Shown: positions 9,054-18,592, numbered from the stretch's first letter. The stretch: 64,000 bases of DNA from Endozoicomonas sp. OPT23 (GCF_009653635.1 NZ_PPFD01000005.1:1-64000), one strand, 5' to 3'. Translations and numbers: made by a program. The notes: generated by a model from the letters alone, not told the origin.

Positions 9054-9254
9054 ATGTTTAACCTGCATAAGCTTTTGGCCAGTATGAATATGATGGACTG
9101 GGCACTGGCACTAGTGTGTCTTCTGATCTGGGTAGCACTCACCTATCTTATGGGTGAAGTTACCGAAAAAAAGTGGGGAGATAGAGAATCCGGTGCTCTG
9201 GTCGGCTTTTTTGTTCCCGGACTGCTGTTTGCTCTGGGTCTTTACTTTGTCTGA
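9054..9254 (+). CDS. Small membrane protein, function unknown
   Basis: A 66-residue protein started at the ATG at 9054, because GGAG (9045-9048) sits at ideal distance; the GTG at 9048 overlaps that site. It has two predicted membrane segments (roughly MDWALALVCLLIWVALTYLM and ALVGFFVPGLLFALGLYFV) separated by a charged loop (EVTEKKWGDRES). It is convergent with the RND permease gene, stop to stop 46 bases apart. I recognise no family. Confidence 0.6.
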   Translation: MFNLHKLLASMNMMDWALALVCLLIWVALTYLMGEVTEKKWGDRESGALVGFFVPGLLFALGLYFV

Positions 9255-9300
9255 GCGGGCTGCGGCATCTGCCACAGCCACTCATCAGACCTTTCTGGAA

Positions 9301-12300
9301 TCAGTCCTTCATCAGAACCGGCTTTTCACCTGTCCATAGCCACTTCACCCAGCCTTTCAGCCTTCCCGCTCCACGTTTGAAGTCTTCAACAACCAGATAG
9401 AGTGTCGGCGTCAGAATCAGGGTTATAACGGTACCGAAGAGGATACCAAAGCCAAGGGATACAGCCATTGGTATAACAAACTGCGCCTGCAAGCTCTGCT
9501 CAAAAGTAATCGGCACCAGTCCCAAAAAGGTAGTCAGGGATGTCAGTATGATCGCCCTGAAACGCTCACGACCAGCTTGAGTCGCCGCATCAATTAACGA
9601 CATACCCGTTTCGCGACCTTTATTGATAAAGTCCACCAGAATCAGGCTGTCATTAACCAGTACACCTGCCAGAGCGATCAGACCAAAAATCGACATCATG
9701 CTGATTTGCAGATCCAGAATAAAGTGCCCGATCACTGCACCCACAAGACCAAAAGGAATGATTCCCATAATGATCATGGGTTGCAGATAGGATTTCAATG
9801 GAATAGCGATCAATGCATAAATCAGCAGCAGTCCCAGCAAGCCGAGTTGCGCCAACTGAACCATTGAGTCCATCTCTTCACGGGTAGAACCACCGGTTTC
9901 AATCTCGACTGTTGGATAACGCCCTTTCAGGTCAGGTACAAGATTTGCCATCACATCTTCAACCGCTGTGCTTACCTCTACCTTGGCGACATCAATATCA
10001 GCACTCACAGCCAGAGAGCGCTTACCGTCAGTACGACTGATAAGACTGGCACCTTCACCAGCTTCAATACTGGCCACCTGGAAGAAAGGCACTTCGTTGC
10101 CACCAGAAGTGCGAATGCGAACCTGTTCAAGATCGGTCAGGTCGTTACGCTCCTCTCTTGGATAGCGCAGCATAACCCTGACCTCTTCCTTGCCGCGCTG
10201 AATCTTCTGAACCTCTTCGCCGTAAAAGCCCTGACGGATCTGATTACCCAACTCGGCAAGATTCAGCCCCAGTGCCTGAGCCCCCGGTTTAATATCCAGA
10301 ACCACTTCATCGGTCGATGCTTCCGCAGAGTTTTCAACATCAAACAGGCCGTCATAACTCTTCAGATACCGAGTCAACTCAGCAGAAGCTGCCTCCAGCT
10401 GCCCAGAGTCAGTGCCACTCAACTTGAAGTGAAGAGGCTTACCACCACCGGCTCGCTGGCCCGCGGTAAAATTAAGTTTCTTAACGCCCGAAATTTCTCC
10501 GGTGCGCTCACGCCACTGATTCAAAATTTCTTTCGGACCAATGCTACGAACTTCATTTTTAGTCAACTCAAGAACTGCAGTACCGTCATTATCACCCTGC
10601 GACCAGATCATCAGGCTTTCCAGCAAATGTTCCTGATCATTGGTTTCAGCCCGGTAATCCCTGTCCAGTTCAAACAGAGCCTTCTCAACTCTCAGCAATG
10701 CCTGATCACGATCATCCTTTGACGCACCACTGTTCATACTGAGGTTCACCCGCAGAATTTCACTGGGCACTTCCGGGAAGAAAGCAAAGCGAGTCAGAGG
10801 GCTCTGCAGCAGACCAACAATCAACATCATCAAGCCAATAAACGCACTGACAGCGACATAACGGTTACGAACCGCCAGAGTAATCAGCGGCAGATAACGT
10901 CGTTCAACAAACTGGTCCAACCACTTTGAAAAGGACATCTGAATGCGAGTGGTAAATCCTGGCGCCTTATTGTCTGACTCCAGCTTTTTCATATGAGCCA
11001 GATGCGCAGGAAGAATCATTTTGGATTCCACCAACGAGAAAATAAGACAGAAAATCACCACCAGAGAGATGGCTTTAAAGAAAGGCTCAGCACCACCCTC
11101 AACCAGCAGCAGCGGCACAAAAGCAGCCATTGTCGTCAGAACACCAAAAGTAGCCGGTACGACAACCCGTTTTACCCCTTTAACGACATTCTCTGTGGTG
11201 TGCCCATGCCGCGTTATCTGGGTATAGACGCTTTCACCAATGATAATGGCGTCATCGACGACTATCCCCAACACCAGTATGAAGGCAAACAAACTGATCA
11301 CGTTGATCGACACCGGCATAAAGGCATTGGGCATCAACCAGACAGCACCAAGGAAACAAACCGGAATACCAACAATAACCCAGACAGCTACACGAATTCG
11401 AAGGAACAAACTGAGCAGAATGAAGACCAATATGCCGCCAAACAGCATATTCTCCATCATCATATCCATACGGCCCTGAAGGTAGTAAGACAGATCACCC
11501 CAGGTTTTTACGCTGACACCTTCAGGCAGACTGGCCTTTCGTTCATCAAGAAACTTATGAACGGCCCTGGACGTCGCAATATCGTTTTGCTCTTTCTCGG
11601 AAACAATCTCAATAGCGATCGCTTCCTTACCGTTGAAACGAATAAAACCGTCGTCTTCAACAAAGCCATCGGTAATCGTAGCAATATCAGACAGGTGCAG
11701 ACGGCTGCCATCCGCATTGGTTCGAATCACAAAATCAGAAAAATCGAAGCCATTATAAGCCTGACCACGGGTTTTAACGGCTATATCACCGTCACGGGTT
11801 TTAATCGAGCCACCGGCTACGTCTATAGACGACACCCTAAGCGCATTGGCCACTTCATTGAAAGTGAGCCCATACTTTCTTAATGCCTGCTCTGATACCT
11901 CAATGGAGATTTCATAATCGTCATCACCAAGAATATCGGTCTTGAGAACTTCCGGCAGTTCCAGCAACTCAGTCTGCAGCTGCTCGGCTGTTCTTTGCAG
12001 AGACAATCGATCCTGATCACCGTACAGCGAGATATAGAGCACCTGCTCGTTATACTCCAGCTTGGTGATCTGGGGATCTTCTGCTTTATCAGGCAGATTG
12101 GTCACGCTTTCTACTGCAGATTTTACATCGTCGTACAACTGATCAAGTTCATAACCTGATTCCAGTTGCACCGACAATGAGCCGTAACCTTCCCGAGCCT
12201 TGGAATCGATCTCCTTAATACCGCTGACATCCTTCAGGGATTCTTCCAGCTTAAGCAGAACACCCTGCTCCACATCTTCAGTACCGGCACCCGGATAAGG

Positions 12301-12474
12301 TACAGCCACATGAACCGTTTCAGAAGCGAAGTCCGGAAACATCCGTTTTTTGATGGTGAACGTGGCCATAATGCCTGCCACCAGAATCATAATCATCAAC
12401 AGGTTGGCTGCCACCGGATTATTGGCAAACCAGGCGATAAAGCCTTTCTGTTCGGTATGGGTATCAGTATTCAA
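9301..12474 (-). CDS. RND efflux transporter, inner-membrane permease
   Basis: A 1057-residue AcrB/HAE1-type permease: an N-terminal membrane helix, two large periplasmic loops and 12 helices in all. The helix-4 proton-relay pair is present in GIVVDDAIIIGE, and the C-terminal half has GVLVNDSLILVDFIN. It pumps substrates out using proton motive force together with the adaptor encoded just upstream. I place the start at TTG 12474, which has GGGAG 7 bases upstream; a TTG at 12492 overlapping the adaptor stop is the alternative. No TolC-type outer-membrane gene is adjacent. The substrate is unknown. Confidence 0.9.
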   Translation of the reverse strand: MNTDTHTEQKGFIAWFANNPVAANLLMIMILVAGIMATFTIKKRMFPDFASETVHVAVPYPGAGTEDVEQGVLLKLEESLKDVSGIKEIDSKAREGYGSLSVQLESGYELDQLYDDVKSAVESVTNLPDKAEDPQITKLEYNEQVLYISLYGDQDRLSLQRTAEQLQTELLELPEVLKTDILGDDDYEISIEVSEQALRKYGLTFNEVANALRVSSIDVAGGSIKTRDGDIAVKTRGQAYNGFDFSDFVIRTNADGSRLHLSDIATITDGFVEDDGFIRFNGKEAIAIEIVSEKEQNDIATSRAVHKFLDERKASLPEGVSVKTWGDLSYYLQGRMDMMMENMLFGGILVFILLSLFLRIRVAVWVIVGIPVCFLGAVWLMPNAFMPVSINVISLFAFILVLGIVVDDAIIIGESVYTQITRHGHTTENVVKGVKRVVVPATFGVLTTMAAFVPLLLVEGGAEPFFKAISLVVIFCLIFSLVESKMILPAHLAHMKKLESDNKAPGFTTRIQMSFSKWLDQFVERRYLPLITLAVRNRYVAVSAFIGLMMLIVGLLQSPLTRFAFFPEVPSEILRVNLSMNSGASKDDRDQALLRVEKALFELDRDYRAETNDQEHLLESLMIWSQGDNDGTAVLELTKNEVRSIGPKEILNQWRERTGEISGVKKLNFTAGQRAGGGKPLHFKLSGTDSGQLEAASAELTRYLKSYDGLFDVENSAEASTDEVVLDIKPGAQALGLNLAELGNQIRQGFYGEEVQKIQRGKEEVRVMLRYPREERNDLTDLEQVRIRTSGGNEVPFFQVASIEAGEGASLISRTDGKRSLAVSADIDVAKVEVSTAVEDVMANLVPDLKGRYPTVEIETGGSTREEMDSMVQLAQLGLLGLLLIYALIAIPLKSYLQPMIIMGIIPFGLVGAVIGHFILDLQISMMSIFGLIALAGVLVNDSLILVDFINKGRETGMSLIDAATQAGRERFRAIILTSLTTFLGLVPITFEQSLQAQFVIPMAVSLGFGILFGTVITLILTPTLYLVVEDFKRGAGRLKGWVKWLWTGEKPVLMKD

Positions 12475-12488
12475 TGCACGTCTCCCAT

Positions 12489-13700
12489 TCAACCTTTCGC
12501 TGCAGAGGTTTTATTGGTATTCACCAGCGAACTTTCGGAGTCCACTCTGATACGCATACCCTCAACAGGACTAACCAAAGGCGTCAGGCAAAGTACATCA
12601 CCTTCTTTAAGACCTTCACTGATATAGACACTGTCTTCGTCCGCATAAACACTGGTCACTTTTCTGAAGGTGACACTGCTGTCATTATTGACCAGCAATA
12701 CCTGTCCATCCCCGTATACGACATTACGAGGCACACGAATCAGGTTATCAAGCTCACCACCGGTGATACTGGCTCGTACAAAACTGCCGGCTTTCAATGG
12801 CAACTTTGCCGCATCAGACTGCAGGCCGTAAGGGTCAGAAATGGTGGCAACAACGAAGTGCATGCGACTCTGTTGATCAACAACACCTTCGATACGATCC
12901 AGCTGACCCTGCCAGGTCACTGACTGGCTGCCCAGCTGTTGAGTAAAGGTGACAGGAATAGTTTGCTCGATAACTTTACCCGCTTCAGGCAACCGGACAA
13001 ACATCAAGTCAGCGGGCTTCAGTGGCAAGCGAACCTCGGCACTGTTTATGGAAAACACTGAACCAACCACGGCTCCCTTAGCGATGTATTGACCAAGGTT
13101 AATTTCACGATCCTTCACCATACCGTCATAAGGCGCACGTACTCGAGTCCGTTCCAGATCCCTGCGGGCTTTCTCCAGCTGAGCCTCAGCAGCCTGAACG
13201 TTGGCTTTGGCTTCGTTGACATAGGGCAAGCGCAATAGTAATGGCGGCGCATCAGCCAGTTTACGACCCGCTCTCAGCCAGCTTTTCTTTTCTGCTTCCG
13301 ACCTGGCCATCTCTTCTTGCAGTTTGGCTTTTTTTGCTGCCAGTGTCGCTTCGGCCTGCTTGAGCCCTACACGGTAATCACTGTCATCAATACGAGCCAG
13401 CAATTCCCCCTTCTTAAACAACCGACCACTGGCAAAGCCTGGCGCAACATCAGTAATCACACCCGTTACTTCTGCAACCAGCGAGGTTTCAATAGCAGGC
13501 TGAACCACACCCTGACTGTCCACCGTGAAACTCACCGGCTTCTGTTCCAGAACCTGAGTCTGAACCAGTGGAAAAGGGGTTGATTTAGCTTTCTTCTTGG
13601 GAGGTTGTGACCAGTTCGATAACCCAAATGCCAGCCCTCCACAAATAGCCAGAACGACCGTCGACACCACCAGCTGACGGAGTCCGTTTTGTTTCGCCAT
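12489..13700 (-). CDS. RND efflux periplasmic adaptor (membrane fusion protein)
   Basis: A 403-residue HlyD/AcrA-family protein. An N-terminal anchor (about residues 10-27) is followed by the split lipoyl domain (SLVAEVTGVITDV ... RVRAPYDGMVKDREINLGQYI), an alpha-helical hairpin in between (about 115-185) and C-terminal beta-barrel and membrane-proximal domains. It links the permease to an outer-membrane channel. It is first in a two-gene operon with the permease and touches it. Confidence 0.9.
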   Translation of the reverse strand: MAKQNGLRQLVVSTVVLAICGGLAFGLSNWSQPPKKKAKSTPFPLVQTQVLEQKPVSFTVDSQGVVQPAIETSLVAEVTGVITDVAPGFASGRLFKKGELLARIDDSDYRVGLKQAEATLAAKKAKLQEEMARSEAEKKSWLRAGRKLADAPPLLLRLPYVNEAKANVQAAEAQLEKARRDLERTRVRAPYDGMVKDREINLGQYIAKGAVVGSVFSINSAEVRLPLKPADLMFVRLPEAGKVIEQTIPVTFTQQLGSQSVTWQGQLDRIEGVVDQQSRMHFVVATISDPYGLQSDAAKLPLKAGSFVRASITGGELDNLIRVPRNVVYGDGQVLLVNNDSSVTFRKVTSVYADEDSVYISEGLKEGDVLCLTPLVSPVEGMRIRVDSESSLVNTNKTSAAKG

Positions 13701-14026
13701 AATTAGCTGCCCATAGATGATAATTTATTGATTAAAAATGAAAGATCTCAAGCTAAGAAAGTGAACCGTGCGACTTCAATGGTGAGACATTCTAAGCGAC
13801 AGCTGTTATCAATTATGATCACTGCCTAAACGGTACTTCTGTTTTAAAATCTGATAGCGATCATGATCGCTCTGTAAGGCATGTGAGTAAAGAGAGGTGA
13901 GAAGATTTACAGAAAATATACTTGCAGAGATAGAGGATAATACGGCAAAGACAGGAACCCTACCTTTGCCGCCAAAAGCTACAGCTGACTCTATAATTAG
14001 AAAACAGTGTCAGAAAACAACTTTAA
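13701..14026. other. Intergenic region with a palindrome and a terminator-like hairpin
   Basis: No gene is seen. A 14-bp perfect palindrome GCGATCATGATCGC lies at 13857-13870, about 157 bases upstream of the efflux operon start, and may be an operator. CGGCAAAG (13943-13950) and CTTTGCCG (13964-13971) form a hairpin downstream of the SEC-C gene. It lacks a good T run, so its role as terminator is uncertain. Confidence 0.4.
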
Positions 14027-14356
14027 TCAACCACAGCACTTCTTGAATTTCTTGCCACTGCCGCATGAACACGGATCGTTTCGGCCTGGTGTCTTTTCAA
14101 CCACTTTAGTGGTTGGCAGATTTTTCAGCAGTTCCAAATCGGACAGATTTTCTTCCGCTTCTTCATTAACTTCAGCAACGTATTTCCAGTCATTTTCCTT
14201 AAAAATGACATCCAGCTCCTGCAGTCGCTCTTCTGTCTGAACAACAATGTTGGCAGGATTCTTATCTGTGCCCAGTCTTGCTGTCTTTTTACTGTCAAAA
14301 CCACGACTGTGCTTGTCAGCAAGGTTCATCAGTCGGTTGCCATCGGCATAAAGCAT
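14027..14356 (-). CDS. SEC-C motif metal-binding protein (PBPRA1643-type)
   Basis: A 109-residue protein if started at the ATG at 14356. That matches the roughly 108-residue size of the SWIM/SEC-C small protein family and has GGTGGG upstream; a frame open to 14419 would add 21 non-conserved residues. The C terminus has the SEC-C zinc-binding signature [17 protein letters not shown]. Conserved family text [21 protein letters not shown] lies near residues 24-44. The same motif is found in SecA, but the role of these stand-alone proteins is not known. Confidence 0.8.
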   Translation of the reverse strand: MLYADGNRLMNLADKHSRGFDSKKTARLGTDKNPANIVVQTEERLQELDVIFKENDWKYVAEVNEEAEENLSDLELLKNLPTTKVVEKTPGRNDPCSCGSGKKFKKCCG

Positions 14357-14751
14357 AAACTGCCCACCATATTCTTGATTAATCGTCGGCTTCCTGAGGG
14401 TCGACCAGAAGACGGCCACCGTTTGGAGAGCGGGTAAAACCGACCTAATTTACTTGATTTACTTCCTGCTGGCCAGATTCGATACAATTTCTAGCTATTT
14501 TTTATTTAAATCACACAAATCGACCTTGATATTTTTCTCTGTCGAGCCGAAATAAATTACCAATGGCATGGCACAACCCATGGGAAATACCCGTCAAAGT
14601 AAAGGCTCTGTCAGGATCTGAAAAATAATGGGAGCTGTATACAATTCCCTGTGCCTCTGTGCCATTATTCGTATCTGTCGCAGGCGCGTGTCTGTAATTG
14701 GGCAAAAGCCCTTACTGAACAGGGCTTCATCAGTCCACTGGAGATTAAAGA
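14357..14751. other. Intergenic region upstream of fkpA
   Basis: I see no convincing gene. A short hairpin AAGCCC (14706-14711) / GGGCTT (14722-14727) lies about 25 bases upstream of the fkpA start, in what would be its 5' untranslated region. A 64-codon minus-strand frame (14511-14705) has no supporting features. Confidence 0.4.
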
Positions 14752-15483
14752 GTGAAAAAGGTTCTCAAGGTTACCGCACTGGCCGCCATCGTGGCTCTCG
14801 CAGCAGGCTGTCAGGACAAACCTAAGCCAGTAGAAGAAGTAAAACTGGAAACCCCTGAACAGAAAGCGGCCTACGCTATGGGAGCCTCTCTGGGCAACTA
14901 CGCTGACCAGACTCTGAAACAGCAGGAAGAAATGGGCATCGCTATTGACCGCGAGCTGCTGAAAAAAGGCTTCATGGAAGCGCTTGACGGTAACAGCAAG
15001 CTGAACGAAGAAGATATTCGTTCCGCACTGCAGGGCCATGAAGAGCGTATTCGTCCAATTATCGAGAAGAAGGTTCAGGAAAAACTGGACGAAGACAAAA
15101 AGAAAAACGCTGACTTCCTGCTGGAAAACGGCAAGCGTGACGGCGTTAAAACCACTGAATCAGGTCTTCAGTACGAAGTAGTCTCTGCTGGTGAAGCTGA
15201 CGCACCTAAGCCTGCTCTGGAAGACACGGTAACTGTTCATTACACAGGTACTCTGGTTGACGGATCTGTATTCGACAGCAGCGTTGAACGTGGCCAGCCA
15301 GCCAAGTTCCCACTGAACGGCGTTATCAAGGGCTGGCAGGAAGGCCTGCAGCTGATGCCTAAAGGTGCCAAGTACAAACTCTACATTCCTTCCGAGCTGG
15401 GTTACGGTGAACAGTCCGCTGGTTCTATCCCGCCAAATTCCGTACTGGTGTTTGACGTAGAACTGCTGGATATCGCCAAGTAA
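14752..15483 (+). CDS. fkpA: FKBP-type peptidyl-prolyl isomerase, lipoprotein (FkpA/Mip type)
   Basis: A 243-residue protein with a lipoprotein signal (LAAGC, Cys about residue 20). An N-terminal dimerisation region (about 34-125, with YAMGASLGNYADQTLKQQEEMGI) is followed by a C-terminal FKBP domain (about 135-242, with DTVTVHYTGTLVDGSVFDSS and IPSELGYGEQ). It acts as a periplasmic foldase and chaperone. The lipobox makes it closer to Mip-type lipoproteins than to soluble E. coli FkpA. The start is GTG with GGAG 8 bases upstream. A perfect hairpin follows the stop. Confidence 0.9.
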   Translation: MKKVLKVTALAAIVALAAGCQDKPKPVEEVKLETPEQKAAYAMGASLGNYADQTLKQQEEMGIAIDRELLKKGFMEALDGNSKLNEEDIRSALQGHEERIRPIIEKKVQEKLDEDKKKNADFLLENGKRDGVKTTESGLQYEVVSAGEADAPKPALEDTVTVHYTGTLVDGSVFDSSVERGQPAKFPLNGVIKGWQEGLQLMPKGAKYKLYIPSELGYGEQSAGSIPPNSVLVFDVELLDIAK

Positions 15484-15496
15484 CTCTACGCTTTAT

Positions 15497-15524
15497 TGTC
15501 AGGCCTTTTTATTAAGGCCTGACA
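15497..15524 (+). terminator. Terminator-like hairpin after fkpA
   Basis: TGTCAGGCCTT (15497-15507) and AAGGCCTGACA (15514-15524) form an 11-bp perfect stem with loop TTTATT. The following bases are C/T-rich (ACTCTCCCTCC) rather than a pure T run, so termination efficiency is uncertain. Confidence 0.6.
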
Positions 15525-15563
15525 ACTCTCCCTCCTCTCTCAATACCGCTTCATCAACACTCT

Positions 15564-15986
15564 ATGAAAAGCTCTATGGAATGCTATGTCTTCCGACTCC
15601 TCCCTGGAACAGATTTACTCCAATCCTTGAAAGATTTTCTTATTAAAGAGGATATTACTGCCGGCTGCATTCTGTCCTGTGCAGGAAGCCTGAAACCATC
15701 CGTACTCAGACTCTCTGATCATAGAAAGGGAACCCGTTACGATTTTCCTGCCGAGATTGTCTCTTTGTCAGGAACCGTATCAACCGAAGGCTGTCACCTG
15801 CATATGTCTGTAGCCGATGAAGAAGGGAGAGTAATTGGTGGCCACGTCCTGCCAGGCAGTATGGTTTACACAACAGCAGAAATAATTATTGGTGAATTAC
15901 CGAAACTGAACTTCACCAGGCAGCCCTGTTCACTTTCCGGCTACAACGAACTGGTTGTCACCAAAAAGCCTACCGAGCGTTCTTGA
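15564..15986 (+). CDS. PPC (DUF296) domain protein
   Basis: A 140-residue protein consisting of a single PPC domain. Typical text includes LLPGTDLLQSLKDFLIKEDITAGCILSCAGSLKPSVLR and a C-terminal CHLHMSVADEEGRVIGGHVLPGSMVYTTAEI; the GGHV and HLH residues are the usual conserved core. Bacterial PPC proteins are small trimeric proteins of unknown function; in plants the domain is joined to AT-hooks, which are absent here. It is preceded by the fkpA hairpin and followed by about 310 non-coding bases. Confidence 0.8.
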   Translation: MKSSMECYVFRLLPGTDLLQSLKDFLIKEDITAGCILSCAGSLKPSVLRLSDHRKGTRYDFPAEIVSLSGTVSTEGCHLHMSVADEEGRVIGGHVLPGSMVYTTAEIIIGELPKLNFTRQPCSLSGYNELVVTKKPTERS

Positions 15987-16299
15987 TAAGGCTCGCTTTT
16001 ATTGCCATAGACAGCTCTGCCAACAGCAAGCTAAAACCTTTTAAATACTGCAAGGCCTGGAGGGAAATAACCGTGAACTCATTACGATAGGAATACGCCA
16101 AGAACTTTCGAGTTATTTCTGAAAGTCTCAAATACTGCTCTTGAACTGAGGAAGGGAGTATTACCAGGAAATATGGTACTCGATGATAAGCAAAGGTACT
16201 GGAAGATAGGTAGGGTAAATGTGCCTGTCTTCATTTACCCCAACGAATAATGACTACAGTTGGTGGATGATAACTGTCGCCTTACCCTTCACCCTACCT
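15987..16299. other. Intergenic region between the PPC gene and argR
   Basis: No gene is seen. GGGTAAATG (16213-16221) and CATTTACCC (16232-16240) form a 9-bp hairpin with a 10-base loop about 60 bases beyond the argR stop. It is a candidate argR terminator but lacks a T run. Confidence 0.4.
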
Positions 16300-16758
16300 T
16301 TAACCGAACAGCTCGCAGATGCTCTTCTGCAACTCATCTATTTCTTTGGCATTAACCGGCGCGACCATAATAGTATCATCACCCGCTACACAACCGAGAA
16401 TACCGTCAGCACGACCAATAGAGTCCAGTAATCTGGCAATCATCTGAGCAGCACCGGGACTGGTTTTGATCACGATCAGCATGCCATTATTGGCAATCTC
16501 CTCAACCAGATCCCGTACCGCAATATTGGAATCCATCTTACCCAGCTCTGGCGGCAGGCAGTACACCTGATCGTTGCGAGCATTTCTAGCACGCACGGCA
16601 CCATGTCGGCTCAACAGTCTTGATACTTTGGACTGGCTGACGTTATCAAAGCCCTGAGCCTGAAGCTGTTCGACAATCTGGCTCTGAGAGCCGCAACGCT
16701 CTTCTTTAAGAAGCTGCCTGAATGCCTTGATCAATTCTTCCTGTTTCTGGCTGGCCAT
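16300..16758 (-). CDS. argR: Arginine repressor ArgR
   Basis: A 152-residue ArgR from the ATG at 16758; a TTG at 16770 would add four residues. The N-terminal winged helix contains [24 protein letters not shown], and the C-terminal arginine-binding and hexamerisation domain contains [14 protein letters not shown] and [11 protein letters not shown], with the aspartate pair that binds arginine. It represses arginine biosynthesis and uptake genes when arginine is bound. It is divergent from an arginine-type ABC transporter, and a near-consensus ARG box lies between them, implying control of both directions. Confidence 0.95.
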   Translation of the reverse strand: MASQKQEELIKAFRQLLKEERCGSQSQIVEQLQAQGFDNVSQSKVSRLLSRHGAVRARNARNDQVYCLPPELGKMDSNIAVRDLVEEIANNGMLIVIKTSPGAAQMIARLLDSIGRADGILGCVAGDDTIMVAPVNAKEIDELQKSICELFG

Positions 16759-16842
16759 AATGTCTGTCAATCGCTCCGAAATATGTAATCAAATAGCTTT
16801 TATTTACCACAATATACAAACTATCATATATTTAGGCGTAAA

Positions 16843-16860
16843 TTTGAATAAATATTCAAT
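16843..16860. promoter_or_regulatory. ARG box (ArgR operator)
   Basis: TGAATAAATATTCA (16845-16858), extended by flanking T and A bases, is an almost perfect match to the ArgR half-operator consensus TGAATWWWWATTCA. It lies in the 173-base gap between argR (start 16758) and the divergent artP-like gene (start 16932). A second box at the usual 21-bp spacing is not clear; 16822-16839 is at best a degenerate copy. Confidence 0.85.
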
Positions 16861-16931
16861 AAAAACTTGCTTTCATCCAACTCACGTTAGAAAATCCCTT
16901 CCATCCTAAATGATGAAAGAATTTCCAGGTT

Positions 16932-17669
16932 ATGGGCATCGTAGTACAGGGCCTGAGCAAAGCATTCGGCTCCACCACCGTTCTAAAAGATATCAGTTTT
17001 TCAATTCCCAAAGGTGAAACCACCGTTTTACTAGGAGCCAGTGGCGCGGGTAAAAGCACATTAATGCGAATGCTTAATCTGCTGGAAACACCTGACGCCG
17101 GCACCATGAACATAGCTGGAATGAATTTCAGCTTTTCAGAAAAAACTGATGAAAAACAACTGAATAAACAAGCCACTAGTCTTCGTCGCAAAGTTGGTAT
17201 GGTTTTTCAGCAGTATAACCTCTGGCCGCATATGACGGTACTGCAGAATCTGATTGAAGCGCCCATTGTTCAGGGAACGCCAAAACAGGACGCTATCACT
17301 CGCGCCAGAGAACTGCTGGACAGAGTTGGCCTGACAGAGAAGGCTGAAGCCTGGCCCTCTTCACTATCAGGTGGTCAGCAGCAACGTGTTGCTATTGCCC
17401 GCGCCCTGATGTTGTCACCGGATGTACTACTGTTTGACGAACCAACAGCCGCCCTTGATCCTGCAATCACCAACCAGGTCGTTGAAGTAATCAAAGAGTT
17501 AAGCCAATCCGGCATTACTCAGGTTGTGGTTACTCATGAAGTAGAGTTTGCCCGCAAAATCGCCAGCCGGGTTATCTATCTGGAAGACGGCGAGATTGTT
17601 GAAGACGGTTCTGCCGAGCATTTTAAAAACCCACAAACTGCAGAATTTAAAGCTTACCTCGAACATTAA
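16932..17669 (+). CDS. artP: Arginine ABC transporter, ATP-binding protein
   Basis: A 245-residue ATPase of the polar amino-acid uptake family (ArtP/HisP/GlnQ). Motifs: Walker [10 protein letters not shown] (residues 35-43), Q-loop [13 protein letters not shown], signature [15 protein letters not shown], Walker [13 protein letters not shown] and switch histidine VVVTHEV. It energises import through the two permeases encoded downstream. The ARG box 75-90 bases upstream and the neighbouring argR argue for arginine as substrate. Confidence 0.9.
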   Translation: MGIVVQGLSKAFGSTTVLKDISFSIPKGETTVLLGASGAGKSTLMRMLNLLETPDAGTMNIAGMNFSFSEKTDEKQLNKQATSLRRKVGMVFQQYNLWPHMTVLQNLIEAPIVQGTPKQDAITRARELLDRVGLTEKAEAWPSSLSGGQQQRVAIARALMLSPDVLLFDEPTAALDPAITNQVVEVIKELSQSGITQVVVTHEVEFARKIASRVIYLEDGEIVEDGSAEHFKNPQTAEFKAYLEH

Positions 17670-17687
17670 TCGAGTTAAGTCTGTATA

Positions 17688-17710
17688 GAGAACCCTGCAA
17701 CAGGGTTCTC
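17688..17710 (+). other. Intercistronic hairpin between artP and artJ
   Basis: GAGAACCCTG (17688-17697) and CAGGGTTCTC (17701-17710) form a perfect 10-bp stem with a 3-base loop, 18 bases after the artP stop. No T run follows, so it may stabilise or partly attenuate the transcript rather than terminate it. Confidence 0.6.
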
Positions 17711-17789
17711 TCCCACCTATAGACAACGACAGCCAAAAGCTGACGGAAAACACCATTAAATAATACGACCATTGTCGTTGGAGTTGTTT

Positions 17790-18530
17790 ATGAAAAAGCT
17801 GATTGCTACTTTAATTGCTGCCACTTCAATTGCTTCTGTACAAGCTGGTGAAACCATTCGTTTTGGTATGGAAGCTACTTACCCTCCTTTTGAGTTTATT
17901 GGCGATAATAACCAGATTGAAGGTTTCGACGTTGATCTGGCCAATGCCATCTGTCAGGAACTCAAGGCGGAGTGCAGCTTTAACAACCAACCATTCGACA
18001 GTCTGATTCCAAGCCTGAAATTCCGTCGTTTCGACGCGATCATTTCCGGCATGGATATCACTCCAGCGCGTCAAAAGCAGGTTGATTTCAGCCAGCCATA
18101 TTACGAAAACTCTGCCATCTTTATCGCTAAAAAAGACACCCTTGATTCTATTGATCAATTAAAAGGCAAATCCGTTGGCGTTCAAAACGGTTCTACGCAC
18201 CAGCAATACGTTATCGACAAGCTGGAAGCCAACGGTGTAACTGTTCGCCCTTACGACAGTGTACAGAATGCTTTTCTGGATATGACCAGTGGTCGTGTTA
18301 ACGCTGTTTTTGCTGACACTGCAGTAGCTAACGAATGGATGACCGAGAAAGGTGAAGGTCAATACCAGCACGTAGGTGCTGAAATCAAGAACCCTGAATA
18401 CTTCGGTATTGGTTACGGTATTGCCGTCCGTAAAGGTAATGAACTGAAAGGGAAAATTGACGTTGCTCTGAACACTCTGAAGAACAACGGCACATACCAG
18501 AAGATTCAGAACAAATACTTCGCCAACTAA
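17790..18530 (+). CDS. artJ: Arginine ABC transporter, periplasmic binding protein
   Basis: A 246-residue solute-binding protein (E. coli ArtJ has 243). The start is the ATG at 17790 with GGAG six bases upstream; an upstream TTG frame is not needed. A signal peptide (KKLIATLIAATSIASVQA) precedes the mature GETIRFGMEATYPPFEF, the standard opening of amino-acid binding proteins. FDVDLANAICQELKAECSF and SGMDITPARQKQVDFSQPYY follow. It delivers its ligand to the ArtQM permease. Confidence 0.9.
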   Translation: MKKLIATLIAATSIASVQAGETIRFGMEATYPPFEFIGDNNQIEGFDVDLANAICQELKAECSFNNQPFDSLIPSLKFRRFDAIISGMDITPARQKQVDFSQPYYENSAIFIAKKDTLDSIDQLKGKSVGVQNGSTHQQYVIDKLEANGVTVRPYDSVQNAFLDMTSGRVNAVFADTAVANEWMTEKGEGQYQHVGAEIKNPEYFGIGYGIAVRKGNELKGKIDVALNTLKNNGTYQKIQNKYFAN

Positions 18531-18559
18531 GGAGTAGTACCGAAATAACTTCCCAATTT

Positions 18560-18592
18560 ACTTTTCCCCTTTGCTCCGCAAAGGGGAAAAGT
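18560..18592 (+). other. Strong intercistronic hairpin between artJ and artQ
   Basis: ACTTTTCCCCTTTGC (18560-18574) and its exact complement GCAAAGGGGAAAAGT (18578-18592) give a 15-bp perfect stem with a 3-base loop, 29 bases after the artJ stop. In ABC operons such structures often protect the binding-protein message and lower permease expression. That role is inferred by analogy. Confidence 0.65.

Noticed and set aside
10993-11883. 296-codon frame antisense to the RND permease
   Set aside because: It is the complement of a strongly conserved coding sequence and its protein is a Gln/His/Arg-rich antisense composition.
14511-14705. 64-codon minus-strand frame upstream of fkpA, starting MPNYRHA like some REP-associated transposases
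   Set aside because: The resemblance stops after a few residues, no catalytic motif follows, and it lacks a good ribosome-binding site.
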